Positions 33,151 to 37,140 of a stretch of 37,140 nt of DNA are shown here, one piece after another. Position 1 is the first letter of the stretch; the number at the start of each line of letters is the position of its first letter. Below the pieces are notes generated by a model. It made no database searches, was not told where the DNA came from, and saw only the letters and a program-made list of their open reading frames with translations. A program made the position numbers and the translations under genes. Source of the DNA: Euryarchaeota archaeon UBA103 (GTDB taxonomy: Archaea > Thermoplasmatota > Poseidoniia > Poseidoniales > Thalassarchaeaceae); the NCBI GenBank assembly GCA_002506825.1, contig DAYH01000011.1:1-37140 (forward strand), read 5' to 3'.

Positions 33151-33178
33151 TTACTGACAATAATCAGTTACTGAGTAA
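33151..33178. promoter_or_regulatory. Repeats in the hddA-like/pyrB divergent region
   Basis: TTACTGA occurs at 33151-33157 and again at 33168-33174. The first copy contributes to the inverted repeat ACTGA-6-TCAGT (33153-33168), and the second to TTACT-G-AGTAA (33168-33178). The 110-base region between the two start codons is the natural place for control of both genes. Whether this is an operator is not known. Confidence 0.4.
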
Positions 33179-33223
33179 TGACAACACATATGACCTTGCC
33201 ACCACCGGAGCGAAAGGAGCGCG

Positions 33224-34156
33224 ATGTCCGACGTAGTGACCATGGATGACCTTAGTAATGAAGAAATATTGTCTATCCTAGATGATTCAGAGAGACTTGT
33301 AGCAGTGGCAAGGGGCGATGTTCACCTTCCTCTTTTGGAAGGAAAGGTTCTAGCCAACATGTTCTATGAGAACTCTACTAGGACTAGAATGTCCTTTGAG
33401 TCAGCGATGAAGAGGCTTGGTGGGTCTGTCCTTAACTTCAGTTCCATTGGAACCTCTGTGGCTAAGGGAGAGACACTATTCGATACCATGCAAATGGTCG
33501 AGGGTTATGCCGATATAGCAGTAATAAGGCACCCACAACAAGGGGCGGCACAATACAGTGCAGATGCAATAAATATTCCAATCCTCAATGCCGGAGATGG
33601 TGCTGGAAATCACCCTACACAGACGATGCTCGATCTTTTCACAATCAGGGAGGCCCATGGAACCCTCGAGGGACTGAATGTGGTTCTAGTCGGCGATCTG
33701 AGGTATGGCAGGACCGTACACAGCCTATCTCATGCTCTGACCCGTTTCGGAGCCGAGCTGACTCTGGTCTCCCCCAAAACACTGATGATGCCTGATGAGA
33801 TTGTTAACGATCTTCGCTCTACTGGAGCCACAATTTCAGAGTCTACTGATTTGATCGCAGCCATTCCTGATGCCGATGTAATCTACATGACGAGAATACA
33901 GAAAGAGCGTTTTCCGGATGAGGACGAGTATGCGAAGGTTGCTGGAATATACATGTTGGATGCCAAGGACATGGGCGGTGCTAAGGAGGGCATGATTGTG
34001 ATGCACCCACTTCCCAGGGTCAGTGAGTTACATCCTAGTTTAGACTCCACAGTAAATGCTAGGTACTTCCAACAGGCATTCAATGGCGTCCCTACTAGGA
34101 TGGCACTTCTTTGCAGGAGTCTTGGGGTAAAGATACCGAAGGAGGTGAAGAAATGA
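33224..34156 (+). CDS. pyrB: Aspartate carbamoyltransferase, catalytic subunit
   Basis: Transfers the carbamoyl group from carbamoyl phosphate to aspartate in pyrimidine synthesis. The 310-residue protein has the carbamoyl-phosphate motif STRTRMSFE (around residue 46), RHPQQGAA, DGAGNHPTQTMLDL and a late MHPLPRVSEL that holds the second substrate. GGAG lies four bases before ATG 33224. The stop TGA overlaps the ATG of pyrI (ATGA at 34153), so catalytic and regulatory chains are made from one transcript in fixed proportion, as in other archaea. Confidence 0.97.
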   Translation: MSDVVTMDDLSNEEILSILDDSERLVAVARGDVHLPLLEGKVLANMFYENSTRTRMSFESAMKRLGGSVLNFSSIGTSVAKGETLFDTMQMVEGYADIAVIRHPQQGAAQYSADAINIPILNAGDGAGNHPTQTMLDLFTIREAHGTLEGLNVVLVGDLRYGRTVHSLSHALTRFGAELTLVSPKTLMMPDEIVNDLRSTGATISESTDLIAAIPDADVIYMTRIQKERFPDEDEYAKVAGIYMLDAKDMGGAKEGMIVMHPLPRVSELHPSLDSTVNARYFQQAFNGVPTRMALLCRSLGVKIPKEVKK

Positions 34157-34620
34157 GTGAGATGAGGAGAGTTACAGCAATCTGCAATGGGACGGTGATT
34201 GACCACATTCCTGCAGGTCGTGCTTTGCAAGTAATCAAGATGCTCAGAATCGATACAAATAGATCGAATCCGGTCTCACTGGTGATGAATGTCCCTAGTG
34301 ACAAGATGGGAAGGAAGGATCTGCTAAAAATCGAGGACTTAGAGCTGAATCAGGAGGAGCTAGATAGGCTCGCATTGATTTCACCGAACGCTAGTGTAGC
34401 TATTATCAGAAACTATGGTGTAGCAGAGAAGAGAGTGGTTGAGCTGGCAGAAGAGCTGGTAAACGTCGCAAGATGTACATTTTCAAACTGTATCACCCAG
34501 AACCCGAGAGAGCCTCTTCCACAGAAACTCGTACTCTACAGTCGAGATCCGATTGAGGTTAGATGCTACTACTGTGGAAAAAGACAGGATTTGGATGATA
34601 TCATCGATAATCTCATCTGA
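34153..34620 (+). CDS. pyrI: Aspartate carbamoyltransferase, regulatory subunit
   Basis: Binds CTP/ATP and sets the activity of the PyrB trimers in the dodecameric enzyme. The 155-residue chain has an N-terminal allosteric domain (NGTVIDHIPAGRALQVIKML) and a C-terminal zinc domain with four cysteines (CTFSNC and CYYCGK) that holds it to PyrB. The ATG at 34153 overlaps the pyrB stop. An in-frame ATG at 34111 inside pyrB is rejected. The gene ends convergently with the ABC permease, overlapping eight bases. Confidence 0.96.
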   Translation: MSEMRRVTAICNGTVIDHIPAGRALQVIKMLRIDTNRSNPVSLVMNVPSDKMGRKDLLKIEDLELNQEELDRLALISPNASVAIIRNYGVAEKRVVELAEELVNVARCTFSNCITQNPREPLPQKLVLYSRDPIEVRCYYCGKRQDLDDIIDNLI

Positions 34621-35536
34621 GCTTTAGTTCAAATAAAGCTAATTCAAAGTCCTTGAAGCTTAATTTCAATATTGCAACTATTGCAAATATCACCGCTGCG
34701 ACCAAGGCTATCATTGCGCCGCTGCCTGTATCTAACTCAGCTGAAAAATAGAGGCCGAGAAAGACGGCGGAGAGGCCGAAAATTTGTGTCCAAATTAGAC
34801 AGGAGCGGAAACTTCGCCCGACCAATTGTGCCGTGGCGGCGGGAGTTACCAACAATGCCGTTACGAGAAGAGTCCCGACGACTTGCACCATACTAACTGC
34901 CACTGCCGCGGTTATGACGCTGAATAGTTGACCTATGGTTCGGACGGGGATTCCTTGCACTTGTGCGGCCAGAGGGTCAACAGTAGTAGCTAGTAACACT
35001 GGGCGTATTATCACCAGAAGGACAAAAGAAACTATTGAGATAGAGGCTATTAGATCTAGGTCTTGGGACGAAGTAAGGAGGAGGCTTCCCCACAGGTAGC
35101 TCTCTACTTCTACCGTAATTCCTACTCCTGAGTATCTCAAGACAACGAGTCCGAAGGCTAACATTCCTGTAAGAAATATCGCGATAGAAGCGTCTCCAGT
35201 GAGTATCTCTCTTGATTGTAATTCGAATATGAGAATAGACGCAGTGACACTGAAAACTAGTGCATACCACAAGGGAGAAGTGGCTCCGAGAACAATACCG
35301 ATAGCCACGCCACCGAAAGAAACGTGTGCAAGGCCATCTCCAATTAGTGCTAGATTACGTATCAGAAGAAACGATCCGAGGAAACCTGCCACAATAGCTA
35401 CCATTACAGCTGCAAGTAACGAACGCTGGAACATTTCCAATGTAAAGAATTTCGGGAAGGTTACACCTGGCATCATAGGAGCAATTGATTCCATTAGGGG
35501 AGCGATAATCTCCAGAATCATAGTACCTATCCCCAT
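34613..35536 (-). CDS. znuB: Zinc/manganese ABC transporter permease
   Basis: A 307-residue permease of the ABC-3 family (ZnuB/MntB/TroC type) with about eight helices, for import of Zn2+ or Mn2+. Typical stretches are GDGLAHVSFGGVAIGIVLG (around 65-83), the motif that contacts the ATPase, and later VSMVQVVGTLLVTALLVTPAATAQL. A GGAGAAGG lies before ATG 35536, and the TAA of the ATPase gene ends three bases before that ATG, so the upstream GTG/ATG codons (from 35563) are rejected. Zn versus Mn cannot be told from the sequence. Confidence 0.9.
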   Translation of the reverse strand: MGIGTMILEIIAPLMESIAPMMPGVTFPKFFTLEMFQRSLLAAVMVAIVAGFLGSFLLIRNLALIGDGLAHVSFGGVAIGIVLGATSPLWYALVFSVTASILIFELQSREILTGDASIAIFLTGMLAFGLVVLRYSGVGITVEVESYLWGSLLLTSSQDLDLIASISIVSFVLLVIIRPVLLATTVDPLAAQVQGIPVRTIGQLFSVITAAVAVSMVQVVGTLLVTALLVTPAATAQLVGRSFRSCLIWTQIFGLSAVFLGLYFSAELDTGSGAMIALVAAVIFAIVAILKLSFKDFELALFELKLR

Positions 35537-35538
35537 GT

Positions 35539-36315
35539 TTAACCTTCTCCTAACTCTGACCAATCATGCATATGATCGTCATCATGAACTGCTTCTATTC
35601 CCCTCAAATCAGCAAGTTTCTCCAAATCTGGGAAGCTTATGGTGGGTCCATCAAATCTAATAGTCTCTTCAAGGAAAATCATCCTATGAGCTGTTTTCCT
35701 CATGGCCGTCAAATCATGAGAAACCATTAGGATGGTTTTTCCCTCTTCGTGACAGAGCTGGTCGAGCAATTTTAACAGTGAGTTTCTTGAGGCTCTGTCT
35801 ATACCGACTAATGGCTCATCAAGAAGAATGAAGTCCGCTTCTGTTGCTAGAGCGCGTGCGATTACCGCACGTTGCCTCTGGCCTCCAGAGAGACGTGCAA
35901 TATCGGTATCTTGAACATTCTCAAGTCCTGTCATTTTGATTGCATTATCCACTCTCTCTCTACGACCGCCGTCGAACAAATCGAACATATTTCCAGAGTT
36001 TATGGTACCCAGTCTTACCAATTCACGCACGGTTATCCTGATATCTTTAGGGAGATTGGCCGCGGCTTGAGATACCCAACCAATCGTCCCCTGAAGCTTC
36101 CTTGACATTGGAGGGGCACCATATATTTCGATTGTACCACTACGTGCCTTGAGAACTCCAAGGAGAGCTAGCATAAGTGTTGACTTGCCACTACCATTGG
36201 GACCTACGATGGCGACAAACTCACCCTCGTTGATGGTCAGACAAATATCCTTTATGACTATCTTTCCAGAACGTGCAACAGAAAGATCGCAGACATCAAG
36301 GATAGGTTTCTCCAT
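35539..36315 (-). CDS. znuC: Zinc/manganese ABC transporter ATP-binding protein
   Basis: A 258-residue ABC ATPase driving the permease encoded just downstream. Walker A GPNGSGKST (around 38-46), Q-loop GWVSQAAANLP, signature LSGGQRQR, Walker B FILLDEPLVGID and the switch His in SHDLT are all intact. The length and the final acidic His-containing tail (HDDDHMHDWSELGEG) are close to ZnuC/TroB proteins; the His/Asp end may bind metal. ATG at 36315 has GAAAGAG upstream. It lies 97 bases from the small membrane-protein frame. Confidence 0.93.
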   Translation of the reverse strand: MEKPILDVCDLSVARSGKIVIKDICLTINEGEFVAIVGPNGSGKSTLMLALLGVLKARSGTIEIYGAPPMSRKLQGTIGWVSQAAANLPKDIRITVRELVRLGTINSGNMFDLFDGGRRERVDNAIKMTGLENVQDTDIARLSGGQRQRAVIARALATEADFILLDEPLVGIDRASRNSLLKLLDQLCHEEGKTILMVSHDLTAMRKTAHRMIFLEETIRFDGPTISFPDLEKLADLRGIEAVHDDDHMHDWSELGEG

Positions 36316-36412
36316 CTCTTTCGCCCTCTACACAGCCCTCGCGTACAATCCTGTAACGCTGTTCAATATCTCAGAGATGAATGTATGGTATCTTGAAAGG
36401 GAGTAGGAATCG

Positions 36413-36562
36413 CTAAGCAAACTTTCCCCTCACATACTCAGATCCCAAATAAATGATGAGAACCAGGAATATTGATCCAACGAAGAGGGGAGGTAGTGTC
36501 TCAGTTAGAGACATACTCTCAACCCTCTTCGCTAGTTCTTCGTCTAGATCGAGTACTAGCAC
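36413..36562 (-). CDS. Small single-pass membrane protein next to the zinc-binding protein gene
   Basis: A 49-residue frame begins with GTG at 36562, overlapping the end of the solute-binding-protein gene, and stops with TAG at 36413-36415. It has an acidic/amphipathic lead (LDLDEELAKRVESM), then a hydrophobic helix (FVGSIFLVLIIYLG) and a short basic end. ATG at 36514 is an alternative start preceded by GAGGG, giving 33 residues. The frame remains open upstream of the GTG for another 15 codons within the binding-protein gene without ATG. It may be a membrane partner of the transporter; the family is unknown. Real coding is likely but not proven. Confidence 0.5.
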   Translation of the reverse strand: MLVLDLDEELAKRVESMSLTETLPPLFVGSIFLVLIIYLGSEYVRGKFA

Positions 36563-37140
36563 CCAATTCCAGTTACTATGTTTACGATATTCTTGTTCAT
36601 CATAGACAGGTAATGATCCGTGTTGTCACTGGGACGCATTTCCATTGTGTACAGGATATGCACTTCCACACCAGTCTCCTCAACAATACTCTGAACAGCA
36701 GATTGATCGGTATACTCCTCAACGAATAGTACAGTGATTCCTTCTTCCTTGATGTGCTCAACGACCTCAGCAACTTCTGCTGGGGATGGCTCGCCCTCTG
36801 GATCAAGTCCATGGACAGTCAGTATATCGATATCGTACCTGACTGAGATGTACGAGTAGGCGTTGTGGTTGGCTACAATCGTCTTGTCGAATCCTCCTGT
36901 GACACAGGTTCCCTGATCGCCCAATGCTACTTCAAAGCGGTCGTGAAGCTGAGTGAGTTGTGCCGAGTATGCCTCAGTATTCTCTGCGAATGCTTCAGTT
37001 CCATCGGGGAATGTCATTGTTAGCTTGTCCTGAACTAGTTTGAGTTGTTCGTTGAACGAAAGCGGGTCAAGCCAGCTATGTGGATCGTAGTCGAACGCTT
37101 CCTCTCCCTCATCAGCTTCAATCTCATCGCCGTGGTCGTC
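36556..37140 (-). CDS. znuA: Zinc/manganese-binding protein of the ABC transporter (5' end beyond window)
   Basis: The C-terminal 194 residues of a cluster A-I metal-binding protein (ZnuA/TroA/AdcA); the frame is open to the right edge. The visible part starts in the acidic, His-containing loop (DDHGDEIEADEGEEAF). It then has YDPHSWLDP (metal-ligand His), VANHNAYSYISVRYDID (second His), and EGEPSPAEVAEVV. Near the end lies the acidic residue in YTMEM. Two cysteines, in GTCVTGG and the very C-terminal GIGC, could form a disulfide outside the cell. It ends at TAG 36556-36558, overlapped by the small membrane-protein frame. Confidence 0.88.
   Translation of the reverse strand, partial: DDHGDEIEADEGEEAFDYDPHSWLDPLSFNEQLKLVQDKLTMTFPDGTEAFAENTEAYSAQLTQLHDRFEVALGDQGTCVTGGFDKTIVANHNAYSYISVRYDIDILTVHGLDPEGEPSPAEVAEVVEHIKEEGITVLFVEEYTDQSAVQSIVEETGVEVHILYTMEMRPSDNTDHYLSMMNKNIVNIVTGIGC

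Noticed and set aside
34111..34152. pyrI start at ATG 34111
   Set aside because: It lies inside pyrB; the ATGA overlap at 34153 gives the proper PyrI N-terminus.
36556..37017. Solute-binding protein starting at ATG 37017
   Set aside because: The frame is open to 37140 and carries the family's metal-binding loop and DPHSWLDP motif upstream of this ATG, so the gene continues off the window.
1..37140. CRISPR arrays, insertion sequences, prophage or plasmid genes
   Set aside because: No regular direct repeats, transposase, integrase or phage-like proteins were found on reading both strands.

Overview
The window reads as a dense archaeal chromosome segment, most likely from a planktonic marine euryarchaeon of the Poseidoniales / Marine Group II type. 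The archaeal assignment rests on ribosomal protein L21e, RNA polymerase subunit Rpo4/RpoF, DUF655, Dim1/KsgA, Pus10, an archaeal-type phosphoglycerate kinase, a pyrB-pyrI pair, a TrmB-type regulator and archaeal TATA boxes. The marine lineage is inferred from gene content (class II photolyase, carotenoid genes, Na+/solute symporter, large surface proteins); no rRNA or other marker settles it. Genes are closely packed, often with ATGA-type overlaps or Shine-Dalgarno sequences of the GGAGG or GGTGAT type, and several look leaderless. No insertion sequence, CRISPR array, prophage or rRNA gene was seen, and no gene-free stretch exceeds about 200 bases.

Layout. 1-505: 5' part of a membrane protein gene. 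653-726: tRNA-Thr(CGT). 733-3797: pgk, then divergent M24 peptidase and MIP18-like Fe-S protein genes, and a 46-residue membrane protein. 3806-5202: 2Fe-2S ferredoxin and an unknown HhH/coiled-coil/zinc-ribbon protein. 5288-9003: the archaeal information-processing cluster pus10, rpl21e, rpo4, DUF655, ksgA, transcribed leftward. 9090-18680: a block that looks like a light and oxidative-stress island. It has a UbiB-type kinase, CrtI-type carotenoid desaturase, ABA4-like protein and DUF971 operon; a TrmB-like regulator and peroxiredoxin; GTP cyclohydrolase II; and, divergently, a class II photolyase with an SRPBCC-SDR39U1 fusion and a small membrane protein. 18673-25996: RND/MMPL exporter, DnaJ-like protein, FAH-family enzyme, AIM24/TIGR00266 protein, SAH/5'-deoxyadenosine deaminase-like amidohydrolase and a small membrane protein. 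26012-33110: Na+/solute symporter with an extra outer domain, then a cell-surface group (coiled-coil membrane protein, large anchored surface protein, heptose-kinase-like GHMP kinase). 33224-34620: pyrB-pyrI. 34613-37140: zinc/manganese ABC transporter (permease, ATPase, small membrane protein, solute-binding protein cut by the window edge).

The most interesting part is 9-18.7 kb. Its gene set (photolyase, carotenoid enzyme, SRPBCC-SDR39U1 protein, flavin-precursor enzyme, peroxiredoxin, regulator) resembles the light-inducible regulons controlled by LitR-type regulators in bacteria, but here the regulator is of the archaeal TrmB type and a UbiB kinase and an ABA4-like protein are added. Two genes in this block have no ordinary start codon: the ABA4-like gene (best candidate ATA) and the TrmB-like gene (best candidate CTG in a CTGA overlap).
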